Shown here: positions 9,193 to 18,253 of the stretch, piece by piece
How the letters are laid out: every line of letters starts with the position of its first letter
Position numbering within the stretch: position 1 is the first letter of the stretch
DNA from: an uncultured Thalassotalea sp.
Lineage (GTDB): Bacteria > Pseudomonadota > Gammaproteobacteria > Enterobacterales > Alteromonadaceae
NCBI GenBank assembly: GCA_947492575.1
Contig: CANLNK010000010.1
Span: 95,314 to 159,313, forward strand
Length of the DNA stretch: 64,000 nt
Direction of reading: 5' to 3'
The notes under the pieces: generated by a model
What the model saw: the letters and a program-made list of their open reading frames with translations, nothing else
What the model was told of the DNA's origin: nothing
The model's database searches: none
Translations under genes and position numbers: made by a program

Positions 9193-10214
9193 TAGTTCGT
9201 GCAAAAGCACCATTACGTATTGGCTTAGCTGGCGGTGGAACGGATGTTTCTCCGTATAGTGATGACTTTGGCGGCTGCATTTTAAATGCCACCATTAATA
9301 TGTTCGCTTACACTACGATAGAGGTAAGGGAAGATAGCCAAGTTTATTTCGAAGCATCAGATTTAGGTAGAGACTTTCAAGCAGAAGCTGACTCAAATAT
9401 AGCACTTGATGGCGATTTATTGCTTCATAAAGCGGTTTATAACCGTGTTATTCGTGATTTTAATAACAATGAGCCTATTGCAATTAGTGTGATCACATAC
9501 AGTGATGCGCCTCCTGGCAGTGGATTGGGCTCATCATCCACCATGGTAGTGTCAATGCTTGCCGCATACCGCGAATTACTTAAATTACCGCTGGGTGAGT
9601 ATGATCTTGCTCACTTAGCATTTGAAATTGAGCGTGAAGATTGCCAGCTATCAGGTGGTAAGCAAGATCAATACGCCGCAACCTTCGGCGGTGTGAACTT
9701 TATGGAATTTAATCAAGAAAATGTCTTGGTGAACCCGTTGCGTATTCGCACCGATATTTTGAATGAAATAGAAAGCCAAATGGTTCTTTATTTTACGGGC
9801 GTTTCACGGGATTCCGCGAAAATTATCGACGACCAGATTAAAGCATCAACTGATAAGGACGACAGTAAGTCACTGGAGTCTTTACATCAAGTTAAACAGC
9901 ATGCGTTTGATATGAAAGAGTGCCTACTGCGCAATGATATCGATGGCATGTCAGATATTTTAAAAGCGTCTTGGATAGCGAAAAAGGGCACTTCAAGTTC
10001 TATTTCGAACCCTCATGTTGAAAAGGTTTCCGAATTGGTATTAAAAAATGGTGCTAAGTCATTAAAACTATCAGGCGCAGGTGGCGGGGGCTTTATGATG
10101 ATCTTTGCTGAGCCCACGAAGAAGCATGCATTGATGAGTTTATTAGAAAAAACAGATGGCCAAGTTCATAAATTTCAGCTGACACAAATGGGAGTCCAAG
10201 CATGGACAGTTTAG
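9189..10214 (+). CDS. hddA: D-glycero-alpha-D-manno-heptose-7-phosphate kinase
   Basis: This 341-residue GHMP kinase is predicted to phosphorylate D-glycero-D-manno-heptose 7-phosphate at the anomeric carbon to give the alpha-1,7-bisphosphate, the branch leading to GDP-heptose. Motif 1 is APLRIGLAGGGTDVSPY (residues 7-23), motif 2 the ATP-binding loop PPGSGLGSSSTM (108-119), and motif 3 KLSGAGGGGFMM near 293-304. L-fucose kinase-like GHMP enzymes share the fold, but the adjacent gmhA and nucleotidyltransferase genes favour HddA. It overlaps the glycosyltransferase gene upstream by 4 bases and gmhA downstream by 13. Confidence 0.88.
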   Translation: MIVRAKAPLRIGLAGGGTDVSPYSDDFGGCILNATINMFAYTTIEVREDSQVYFEASDLGRDFQAEADSNIALDGDLLLHKAVYNRVIRDFNNNEPIAISVITYSDAPPGSGLGSSSTMVVSMLAAYRELLKLPLGEYDLAHLAFEIEREDCQLSGGKQDQYAATFGGVNFMEFNQENVLVNPLRIRTDILNEIESQMVLYFTGVSRDSAKIIDDQIKASTDKDDSKSLESLHQVKQHAFDMKECLLRNDIDGMSDILKASWIAKKGTSSSISNPHVEKVSELVLKNGAKSLKLSGAGGGGFMMIFAEPTKKHALMSLLEKTDGQVHKFQLTQMGVQAWTV

Positions 10215-10798
10215 CCTACATAAAAAAGCATTTTGAAAAAACGATCGAAACGAAACAAAAGATTCTACAAGACGAAGCGCTAATGAATAGCATTGTTGAA
10301 GCTGCAGAGCTTTGCATCAGTGCATTAAACAATGGTAATAAAATTATCTTTGCCGGTAACGGCGGCAGCGCAGCAGATTCTCAGCATCTGGCGGCAGAAT
10401 TTGTTAGCCGCTTCAATTTTGATCGCCCAGGCTTACCGTCTATAGCGTTAACTACAGACACTTCGATGTTAACCGCGATTGGTAACGACTATGGTTTCCT
10501 GCAGTTGTTTGCTCGTCAAATTCAAGCCAATGGCCAAGCGGGTGACGTATATTTTGGCATTAGCACATCTGGTAATTCGGCCAACATTTTAGAGTCGGTT
10601 ACAATGGCTAAATCTATGGGTATTAAAACCGTAGCGCTTTGTGGTAACAAAGGTAAGTTACCAGAAGTGTGCGACATGGCGCTGCAAGTGCCTTCAGGAT
10701 CTACGCCTTATATTCAAGAGTCACATATCTCAATTGGCCATATTATTTGTGGCATTGTAGAAGAAGTGATGTTTGCAAGTTACAAACCTGAACACTAG
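10202..10798 (+). CDS. gmhA: Sedoheptulose-7-phosphate isomerase
   Basis: This 198-residue SIS-domain enzyme is predicted to convert sedoheptulose 7-phosphate into D-glycero-D-manno-heptose 7-phosphate, the first step of ADP- or GDP-heptose synthesis. GNGGSAADSQHLAAEF at 52-67 forms the phosphate loop and includes the metal ligands His62 and Glu66. GISTSGNSANIL near 117-128 and QESHISIGHII near the C-terminus complete the active site. The usual LPS gmhA may be elsewhere in the genome; this copy lies inside the XrtA operon between hddA and hddC. Confidence 0.93.
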   Translation: MDSLAYIKKHFEKTIETKQKILQDEALMNSIVEAAELCISALNNGNKIIFAGNGGSAADSQHLAAEFVSRFNFDRPGLPSIALTTDTSMLTAIGNDYGFLQLFARQIQANGQAGDVYFGISTSGNSANILESVTMAKSMGIKTVALCGNKGKLPEVCDMALQVPSGSTPYIQESHISIGHIICGIVEEVMFASYKPEH

Positions 10799-10815
10799 GC
10801 GCTGGGCTTAATTTG

Positions 10816-11559
10816 ATGGAAGCAATTTTATTAGCGGGTGGTTTAGGAACTCGATTGCATAAGGTGACTGGAGATCGATATCCGAAGTCACTTGCAGAAG
10901 TGAACGGTCATCCTTTTATTCACTACATCGTGAAATATTTGCAGAGCATGGGCGTGAAGCGCTTTGTCTTTGCTGTGTCTCATCATGCAGAGATGATTGT
11001 CGACAGCATCAATAGCACGTTTCCATCACTTGATGTTGAGTTCTCATTTGAAAACGAACCATTAGGTACTGGCGGCGCAATTAAACAGGCGATGACTCAT
11101 ATTCAAGGCGAGTGTGCATTGGTGGTTAACTCGGATTCTTTTATGGAGTTCTCGCTGGAAAGTTTTATAGGCTTTGCCCAGAACCATTTTGCGAATAGTG
11201 CGGTTACCCGCAACCAAGAAGCACAACTGGCGATCGTTTGTACCAAGGTCGATGATATTAGCCGTTTCGGCGCCGCTGATATTAGCGATGAAGAGGTTCT
11301 ACAGCAGTTTTTTGAAAAAGGTCGCACTGGCAGTGGTTACATTAATTCTGGCATTTATTTAATCAATAAAGAGCACCCGCTACTGAATAAATTAAGCGGT
11401 AAGTTCAGCTTCGAAAATGAGGTACTCGCCAACAGTGAATACCCGGTATTTGCCTATAAAAATTCAGGGTTATTTTTTGATATAGGTACGCCAGATGATT
11501 TTGCTGGAGCGCAAGCACTGGTGGAAAATCACGGTCATTTATTTTTAGCCAGTGACTGA
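10816..11559 (+). CDS. hddC: D-glycero-alpha-D-manno-heptose 1-phosphate guanylyltransferase-like nucleotidyltransferase
   Basis: This 247-residue nucleotidyltransferase has the pyrophosphorylase signature ILLAGGLGTRL at 4-14 followed by PKSLAEVNG, and the VNSDSFMEF metal-site region near 98-106. The company of hddA and gmhA supports HddC, which makes GDP-D-glycero-alpha-D-manno-heptose; the nucleotide preference cannot be read with certainty. I take the ATG at 10816 as start; a TTG three bases upstream gives one extra residue. The bisphosphatase GmhB needed between HddA and HddC is not in this window. Confidence 0.85.
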   Translation: MEAILLAGGLGTRLHKVTGDRYPKSLAEVNGHPFIHYIVKYLQSMGVKRFVFAVSHHAEMIVDSINSTFPSLDVEFSFENEPLGTGGAIKQAMTHIQGECALVVNSDSFMEFSLESFIGFAQNHFANSAVTRNQEAQLAIVCTKVDDISRFGAADISDEEVLQQFFEKGRTGSGYINSGIYLINKEHPLLNKLSGKFSFENEVLANSEYPVFAYKNSGLFFDIGTPDDFAGAQALVENHGHLFLASD

Positions 11560-11617
11560 CAACTAGCAACCCCCTTATTGATAACTATTAAAACAACACA
11601 ACGTAAGTAGCGAAACT

Positions 11618-13153
11618 ATGGACTCTCAAGTAATGGAAAATGCAAAGAGTAATTCTAGGATGATTTATCATCTGTTATTTTCGTTTCTGTTAATTGTTTG
11701 GTTCGGTGTGTATTTTGATGTGCTCGCCAATATGGTGTCGGTCTGGAATGGCTCAGAAACGTATAGCTATTGCTACTTAATCCTGCCGGTTGTTTTGTAT
11801 CTGCTGCATGAAAAAAGAGAAGCACTATTACACCAAGTGCCTTATCAAACCTCCAGCATATTTATAGTTATACTCCTCATTGGGCAAGTTGGTTTTTTGC
11901 TCGCTAGCCTTGTTGGTGTAGGTATTCTTACTCACTTTGCTGCTTATGGTTCACTCATTTGTTTGATTGCCATTGTTTATGGTTGGCAGTTTTTAAAGTT
12001 TGCAGCATTTCCATTGTTTTTCTTGGTATTTAGCATTCCTATGGGGGAAGAGCTAGTACCTACACTGCAAGAAGTCACTGCCGATATTAGTATGGTACTC
12101 GTGCGTATGGCTGACATTCCCGTGTATCGTGAAGGCTTATATATATACATACCCAACGGCACATTCGAAGTTGCTGAGGCTTGTTCAGGTATTCGTTTCC
12201 TTATCGCTACAATTGTTATGGGCGTGCTTTACGGATACGTGTTTTATGCAATGCTTTGGAAACGCTTGGTATTTATAGGTATTAGTATCCTTGTACCTAT
12301 TATTGCTAATGGCATTCGAGCGTTTGGTATCATCTATATTGGCCATGTTACCGATATGGAACATGCGGTTGGTGCAGACCATCTAGTGTATGGCTGGGTG
12401 TTTTTTGCAATCGTGATGGCACTGCTAATTTTTATTGGCAATTTATGGCAAGATCCATCATCGGAATTGAAAAGCCAGCAAGCAAAAGGTAAACAAACCC
12501 AAAATAACGCGTCTAATATACCAACCATTAAAACAGGTTTTACGCCTTCGAACTACGTTATCGCCGTTACTACTTTGTTCGTGCTTGTATCAAAGCCTGC
12601 ATACTTATACTTTGTCATAGAAAGTAAAGATTTGCAGTTAAATAAACCACCGCTGGTTGCTTATCTAGATGAACTTGAGCAGGAAGCCGAATCTTCTTGG
12701 TATCCACAATTTAACAATGCTGATGTGCAATATCATACCAATGTTGAATACAACGATGAGAACATCGCCATTTATGCTGCTTATTTTGAAGAAGACAACG
12801 AGCATAAGGAGTTAATTAGCTCTGCTAACCGACTCTTTGATATTGATAAGTTCTCCATTCAAAGCACTCGGCGTATTCATCCCAATATTGATAACCTCGC
12901 TACCGAAGCGACGGTATTACATATCGTGGACATTGGTGGAGCGAAGAAAAGAGTGCTCTACTGGTATCAAGTTGCCGATATCGCGTCGAGTAACAAAATT
13001 CAGGTTAAAAAGGCACAGCTTATCGAAAAACTGGCTGGTCGTTCTGGCGCAGGCTATTTACTGGCCATAGAACTGCCTATAGGCGTCGATGATCAAGAAG
13101 AAATTAATCGGCTAATTAAGTATCTTCAGGTTGATTTCGCGGAAAAGAGCTGA
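11618..13153 (+). CDS. xrtA: Exosortase A fused to an EpsI-type domain
   Basis: This 511-residue inner-membrane cysteine transpeptidase-like protein is predicted to process PEP-CTERM proteins. About eight transmembrane segments fill residues 18-280. The presumed catalytic residues are all present: Cys189 in EVAEACSGIRF, Arg234 in ANGIRAFG and His255 in GADHLVYGW. A polar linker (about 285-305), another hydrophobic segment near 308-325 and a periplasmic EpsI (DUF3485)-like domain to the C-terminus follow (for example YAAYFEEDNEHKEL). This fusion is common in XrtA. A 58-base gap separates it from hddC. No PEP-CTERM substrate is recognisable in this window. Confidence 0.95.
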   Translation: MDSQVMENAKSNSRMIYHLLFSFLLIVWFGVYFDVLANMVSVWNGSETYSYCYLILPVVLYLLHEKREALLHQVPYQTSSIFIVILLIGQVGFLLASLVGVGILTHFAAYGSLICLIAIVYGWQFLKFAAFPLFFLVFSIPMGEELVPTLQEVTADISMVLVRMADIPVYREGLYIYIPNGTFEVAEACSGIRFLIATIVMGVLYGYVFYAMLWKRLVFIGISILVPIIANGIRAFGIIYIGHVTDMEHAVGADHLVYGWVFFAIVMALLIFIGNLWQDPSSELKSQQAKGKQTQNNASNIPTIKTGFTPSNYVIAVTTLFVLVSKPAYLYFVIESKDLQLNKPPLVAYLDELEQEAESSWYPQFNNADVQYHTNVEYNDENIAIYAAYFEEDNEHKELISSANRLFDIDKFSIQSTRRIHPNIDNLATEATVLHIVDIGGAKKRVLYWYQVADIASSNKIQVKKAQLIEKLAGRSGAGYLLAIELPIGVDDQEEINRLIKYLQVDFAEKS

Positions 13154-13163
13154 GTACCGTCAA

Positions 13164-14291
13164 GTGAGTTTGTTAGTGGGGCAAAAGAAAGTAATCGCGC
13201 ATCTAGTTTATCGGTTTGATATAGGTGGACTAGAGCGCGTGATGGTGAATTGCATTAATGCCATGCCTGAATGTGATCACGTGATTATTGCGTTAACAGA
13301 GGCGTCTGATTTTGCACAGCACCTTAATCAAGAAACACCAGTTTACGCACTTAATAAGTCTCAAGGCAAAGATTTAGGCAGCCATTGGCGATTGCTGGGT
13401 TTACTACGCAAGGTTAAGCCGGATGTTTTACACACTTATAATTTAGCGGCAATTGAATATCACCCGATAGCTTATTTAGGGGGTGTAAAAGGGCATATCC
13501 ATGCTGAGCATGGTCGAGAGATTTCTGACCCAAAAGGTCTGAATGCGAAGCATAATTTGCTACGCCGATTAATGTCGCCATTTATTGATCACTACGTCGC
13601 AGTATCTACTGATCTTCATCATTGGTTAACGGATGTGGTTGAGATATCACCTAAAAAAGTAACCTTGATTCGAAATGGTATTGATATTTCAAGGTTTTCG
13701 CCTAGTTACAATAAAGGTGACGAGAAGCTAGGTACCGTTAAGTCAAGTACCGTTAATTTCATCCATGTTGCTCGGCTTAACCCAGTTAAAGACCAACAAA
13801 GTTTAATTAACGCATTTGCACAACTCTCGCATCAATACAGCAATATTCATCTTACTATTGTAGGTGATGGCGAGTTAATGGATATGTTAACTGAACTGAG
13901 TTCTAGCTTAGGTATGGCAGAGAAGATTACGTTTACTGGTGCAAGAGACGATATTGCCGATTTGCTGAGCGCTGCTGATGTATTCGTGTTGTCTTCTATT
14001 GCTGAGGGAATTCCGATGACCGTGTTGGAAGCGATGGCTTCAGGTTTGCCGGTAATCAGTACTAATGTTGGTGGTTTATCTGAGCTCATTACTGAAAATC
14101 AAACGGGTAAGCTCGTTCCTGTACAGCAAAGTGAAGCACTGGCCTGTGCTATGGGTGACTATGTGCAATATCCAGAAAATATTGCTCTTCAGGGTAAAAA
14201 TGCACAGCACTTTATTATTGATAATTTCTCTGAACAAAGCATGATAAAAGCTTATCAACAACTCTATTCTTCATCTTTAGGGCTTAATTAG
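13164..14291 (+). CDS. XrtA-system glycosyltransferase, TIGR03088 type
   Basis: This GT4-family glycosyltransferase of about 375 residues opens with VIAHLVYRFDIGGLERVMVN, typical of the TIGR03088 group found directly after exosortase A. The donor-binding half has FIHVARLNPVKDQQSLI, LTIVGDGEL and the EX7E motif AEGIPMTVLEAMASGLPVI. The frame is open to 13131, inside xrtA, but the GTG at 13164 lies 10 bases after the xrtA stop and gives a normal N-terminus, so it is taken as start. A start at 13131 would add 11 residues. Confidence 0.9.
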   Translation: MSLLVGQKKVIAHLVYRFDIGGLERVMVNCINAMPECDHVIIALTEASDFAQHLNQETPVYALNKSQGKDLGSHWRLLGLLRKVKPDVLHTYNLAAIEYHPIAYLGGVKGHIHAEHGREISDPKGLNAKHNLLRRLMSPFIDHYVAVSTDLHHWLTDVVEISPKKVTLIRNGIDISRFSPSYNKGDEKLGTVKSSTVNFIHVARLNPVKDQQSLINAFAQLSHQYSNIHLTIVGDGELMDMLTELSSSLGMAEKITFTGARDDIADLLSAADVFVLSSIAEGIPMTVLEAMASGLPVISTNVGGLSELITENQTGKLVPVQQSEALACAMGDYVQYPENIALQGKNAQHFIIDNFSEQSMIKAYQQLYSSSLGLN

Positions 14292-14292
14292 T

Positions 14293-16230
14293 ATGTGTGG
14301 TATTAGTGGACACTTTAGCTTTGATGCGTCTTTCGAAATAGACGAAGCGCTGCTTAAGAAGATGAATAATGCGCAATCTCACCGAGGACCTGACGATCAA
14401 GGTTATCATATCGGTGCAGGTGTTGGCTTAGGTCATCGTAGGCTGTCGATCATTGATTTATCTGGTGGACATCAGCCCATTTATAACCAAGATGGCAGTG
14501 TAGCGATTGTCTTCAATGGAGAGATTTTCAACCACCATGAAATTGCTGATGAGTTAAAAGCAAAAGGCTATCCATTTAAGACACACAGTGATACCGAAAC
14601 CATTGTACATGCATGGGACGAATGGGGCGTTGATTGTGTGCATCACTTGCGCGGTATGTTTGCGTTTATTATTTGGGACAACAATAAAAAAGAGCTATTT
14701 GTTGCTCGTGATCGACTTGGCATAAAACCTCTGCATTATAGCCTTCTGCCTGATAATACGGTGGTATTTGGCTCTGAACTCAAAGTGCTTCGTCAACACC
14801 CTCTGTGCCCCCAAAATCTAAGTCATGAAGCGATAGAGGACTATCTCACTTTTGGCTATGTGCCTGATCCTAAAACCATTTTTAATGACGTTTTCAAACT
14901 AGAATCTGGACATTATCTACACCTTAAGCAAGGTGACAATAATCAAACGATTAAGCCTGTGCAATATTGGGATTTACCATGGCAAAACGAACCAGAGTTG
15001 TCTATACAAGATCTCGAAAATGAGCTTATAGAAAAGCTAAAGCATGCGGTCAATATTCGTATGGAAGCGGAAGTCCCGCTGGGTTCATTTTTATCTGGCG
15101 GCGTAGACTCAGGCGCTATAGTTGCGATGATGTCGCAGATCAATCAAGCGCAAGGAAAAGAAGCGGTTACTACATGTTCGATAGGTTTTGACGTACCTGA
15201 CTTTAATGAAACTGAATTCGCTAAGTTAGTCGCCGACCACTATCAAACGGATCATCATGTTGAAACTGTTAATCATGAAGATTTTGATTTAATCGACAAG
15301 CTTACCGATCTTTACGATGAGCCATATTCTGATAGCTCGGCATTACCGACATATCGCGTATGTGAACTAGCGCGCAAGCACGTTACGGTTGCGTTATCGG
15401 GTGATGGTGGCGATGAGCTATTTGCAGGATATCGCCGCTATAAGTTGCACCTTGCCGAGCAAAAAGTGCGGGATAAAATTCCCGATCTAATTCGAAAACC
15501 TGTATTCGGTGTTTTAGGTAAGCTTTATCCCAAATTAGATTGGGCTCCGCAATATTTGCGAGCGAAAACAACATTTCAATCACTTGCCATGAGTAGCAGC
15601 CAAGCTTACCTCAATAGCATGAGTAAGCTTAGAAGTGATGAAAGAAAACAGCTGTATTCAGGCAGTTTTAAATCGCGACTTAACGGATATAGCTCCGAGC
15701 AAGTATTTGAGCGTTACTTAGCGGGCAAACACTTTGACGACAAGTTAAAAGAAGCTCAGTACCTTGATTATAAAACATGGGTGCCTGGTGATATTCATAC
15801 CAAGGTAGACCGCGCAAGCATGGCGCACGGTTTAGAAGTTCGGGTTCCAATTTTTGATCATTTGTTTGTCGAGTGGGCGTTCCGAGCGCCATCTTCTGAA
15901 AACTTAAAGCAAGGTGAAGGCAAGGCTATCTTCAAAAAGCTACTCGTACCACATGTACCGAATGACAACTTATACCGCAAGAAGATGGGTTTTAGTATTC
16001 CATTAGCGCAGTGGCTTAGAGAGCCACTGAAAGAAAAAATGCAGCACTTACTGACATCTACAGCCATTGCAGATACTCAAATTTTTGCAATGGATAAGTT
16101 GACCAATATGGTTAACGAACACCTTTCTGGTAAATCAGATCACAGTGCAGCGCTGTGGACCTTGATGATGCTTGCTCAGTTTATTGAAAAAGAGCAGTTG
16201 TGTAGTGAAAAAGAAGAGTGCGCAGCGTGA
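14293..16230 (+). CDS. XrtA-system amidotransferase (asparagine synthetase-like, TIGR03108)
   Basis: This 645-residue class II glutamine amidotransferase joined to an asparagine synthetase domain is probably used to amidate a sugar carboxylate or another part of the polymer; the true acceptor is unknown. Cys2 of MCGISGHF is the glutaminase nucleophile. RRLSIIDLSGGHQP and FNGEIFNH are glutaminase motifs. The ATP-pyrophosphatase loop SGGVDSGA is near 264-271. VALSGDGGDELFAGYRRY is the synthetase signature. It begins two bases after the preceding stop, and its TGA overlaps the next gene's GTG (GTGA). Confidence 0.93.
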   Translation: MCGISGHFSFDASFEIDEALLKKMNNAQSHRGPDDQGYHIGAGVGLGHRRLSIIDLSGGHQPIYNQDGSVAIVFNGEIFNHHEIADELKAKGYPFKTHSDTETIVHAWDEWGVDCVHHLRGMFAFIIWDNNKKELFVARDRLGIKPLHYSLLPDNTVVFGSELKVLRQHPLCPQNLSHEAIEDYLTFGYVPDPKTIFNDVFKLESGHYLHLKQGDNNQTIKPVQYWDLPWQNEPELSIQDLENELIEKLKHAVNIRMEAEVPLGSFLSGGVDSGAIVAMMSQINQAQGKEAVTTCSIGFDVPDFNETEFAKLVADHYQTDHHVETVNHEDFDLIDKLTDLYDEPYSDSSALPTYRVCELARKHVTVALSGDGGDELFAGYRRYKLHLAEQKVRDKIPDLIRKPVFGVLGKLYPKLDWAPQYLRAKTTFQSLAMSSSQAYLNSMSKLRSDERKQLYSGSFKSRLNGYSSEQVFERYLAGKHFDDKLKEAQYLDYKTWVPGDIHTKVDRASMAHGLEVRVPIFDHLFVEWAFRAPSSENLKQGEGKAIFKKLLVPHVPNDNLYRKKMGFSIPLAQWLREPLKEKMQHLLTSTAIADTQIFAMDKLTNMVNEHLSGKSDHSAALWTLMMLAQFIEKEQLCSEKEECAA

Positions 16231-17405
16231 AATTATTAACGATTTCGAGCTTATACCCAAACAATAAAGACCCTAAGCATGGCGTGTTTGTGGAAACTCG
16301 ATTAAAGCATCTGGTAAAGCACTATCCAGACGTAAAGCCTATTGTTATTGCACCTGTTCCTTGGTTCCCTTTCTCTCACAAAATTTTTGGTGAGTACGGC
16401 CGTTATGCGGGCGTTGAATATCAAGAAGAACGAAACGGAATTCAGGTGTTTCATCCTAAATATTTGGTGCTACCTAAGATAGGGATGTATTTAACCCCAA
16501 AATTTATGGCGTGGAGTTTATCGCGTTGTATTAAACGATTAAAAAAAGCGGGTTACGAATTCGATGTCATTGATGGTCATTACTTTTATCCTGACGGTGT
16601 AGCGATCAGCAAAGTGGCAGAACAATTTAATTTACCTTTTACCTGCACAGCTAGAGGCACAGATATCAACTTGATACCTGAGTACCCTAAGGCAAGAGCA
16701 ATGATTCAAAAGGTATTTAGGAAAGCCAGCCATATGATGGCAGTATGCCAAGCACTATCGAACGAAATGATTAACTTAGGTGCTGAAAAGTCTAAGGTGA
16801 CAACACTTAGAAATGGCGTCGATTTAGCACTTTTTCGAGCTTCTACTAATGAGCAGCAGTTAAGCCTCAAGTCGAGCCTTAATATAACGAAACCTCTCAT
16901 CATCTCTGTTGGTTGGTTAATCGAAAGGAAAGGACATTATTTAGTAATAGAGGCGATGAAATCTATCCCAAATGCAACTTTGGTGATTGCTGGCGATGGC
17001 CCGGATTTATCTAAACTGAGAGCGTTATCAAAAAGTTTAGGTGTAGACGATAGAGTAAAATTTCTAGGCGCATTATCACAACCTGAACTAAATAAATGGT
17101 TCCAAGCCGCGGATGTGTCAGTATTGGCATCGAGCAGGGAAGGTTGGGCAAACGTTCTATTGGAGTCTATGGCATCAGGTACACCTGTGGTCGCCACTAA
17201 AGTCTGGGGTACACCTGAAGTTGTGCAAAATGAGACGGCTGGCGTCTTAGTGGAACGAACCAGCGATGATATTGCGCAAGGTATTAAGACAGTATTGAAT
17301 CAAGAGGTTAATCGCGAAGCGGTACGAGCGTATGCAGAACAGTTTGATTGGCAGCATACATCGGATGGTCAATATGGGATTTTTTCACGGGTAAAAAAAT
17401 CATGA
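16227..17405 (+). CDS. Glycosyltransferase family 4
   Basis: This GT-B glycosyltransferase of about 392 residues has the N-terminal TISSLYPNNKDPKHGVFVETR acceptor motif split by conserved prolines. The donor domain has IISVGWLIERKGHYLVIEA, LVIAGDGPD and the EX7E motif REGWANVLLESMASGTPVV. The start is set at GTG 16227 because it overlaps the amidotransferase stop as GTGA and has GAAGAG eight bases upstream; GTG 16218 would add three residues. Such enzymes commonly occur in this position in XrtA loci. The sugar donor is unknown. Confidence 0.88.
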   Translation: MKLLTISSLYPNNKDPKHGVFVETRLKHLVKHYPDVKPIVIAPVPWFPFSHKIFGEYGRYAGVEYQEERNGIQVFHPKYLVLPKIGMYLTPKFMAWSLSRCIKRLKKAGYEFDVIDGHYFYPDGVAISKVAEQFNLPFTCTARGTDINLIPEYPKARAMIQKVFRKASHMMAVCQALSNEMINLGAEKSKVTTLRNGVDLALFRASTNEQQLSLKSSLNITKPLIISVGWLIERKGHYLVIEAMKSIPNATLVIAGDGPDLSKLRALSKSLGVDDRVKFLGALSQPELNKWFQAADVSVLASSREGWANVLLESMASGTPVVATKVWGTPEVVQNETAGVLVERTSDDIAQGIKTVLNQEVNREAVRAYAEQFDWQHTSDGQYGIFSRVKKS

Positions 17406-18253
17406 AAATAGTTTCATCCAAAAACAGATATTCGAAAGTTATAAAGCCTTTTCTGCAAAAGCTGTATTTTCATCAACGCACTGAAAATAGGTTATTAATC
17501 TTGGGTTGCCAGCGAAGCGGAACGACCTTACTCTCGAAATTATTTGATGAAGTTTTTTCTTGCGCTGTTTATGGAGAGTACTCGGCTTTTTCAAATCAAG
17601 ATACTTATCGATTGAGGCTTAATGATTTATCGTCTGTAGTAGAAGCTTTAGAGAACATTAAAATACCTACTGTCATCCTAAAGCCTTTGGTTGAAAGCCA
17701 AAATGCGAATGTATTATTGGAAAGTATTCCTCAGTCAAGTGTTATCTGGATGTATCGCAATCCATTTGAAGTGGCGAGTTCATCTATTAATAAATTTGGT
17801 ATTCACGAGGGAGCGATAAATAAAATAAGACCGTTGTATGACTCTGAATTTGCCAAGAATCCATGGACAACATGGCTAACAGAGAAGGTGAATCCAGAGC
17901 ATATTGAGCACTTTAGACCCTACTTTGACTTAGCGATGAACCCAAACGATGCGGCAATGATCTTCTGGTATCTGCGTAATGTTCAATATTTTGAAAACTC
18001 CTTACAGGGAAATGAGCGTGTGATGTTATTAAATTATGAGCAGCTTTTATTGCATGGGAAAGAGATATCAGCAAAAATTAGTCGCTTTTTAGGGCGAAAA
18101 ATTGACTTAAATGTAGCCAAAGTTGAACGTCAAACAGCGGCATTGGAGCTTAATGTGGATAGCGCGATTCAGAGCAAATGCTTTGAGCTATACGAAAGAT
18201 TTAAAAGCATAGAAAATAATGAAAATATTGTATCACCACAGAATCGCCTCTAA
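17402..18253 (+). CDS. Sulfotransferase family protein (first of four)
   Basis: This 283-residue PAPS-dependent sulfotransferase-like protein is predicted to sulfate sugar hydroxyls. The 5'-phosphosulfate loop is LILGCQRSGTTLLSKLFDE near residues 31-49, and the 3'-phosphate region is VIWMYRNPFEVASSSI near 116-131. The start at 17402 overlaps the previous stop as ATGA; the frame is open further upstream, but that would lie inside the glycosyltransferase gene. It overlaps the next gene by 35 bases, longer than usual for this operon. No PAPS-synthesis gene is in the window. Confidence 0.85.
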   Translation: MKIVSSKNRYSKVIKPFLQKLYFHQRTENRLLILGCQRSGTTLLSKLFDEVFSCAVYGEYSAFSNQDTYRLRLNDLSSVVEALENIKIPTVILKPLVESQNANVLLESIPQSSVIWMYRNPFEVASSSINKFGIHEGAINKIRPLYDSEFAKNPWTTWLTEKVNPEHIEHFRPYFDLAMNPNDAAMIFWYLRNVQYFENSLQGNERVMLLNYEQLLLHGKEISAKISRFLGRKIDLNVAKVERQTAALELNVDSAIQSKCFELYERFKSIENNENIVSPQNRL

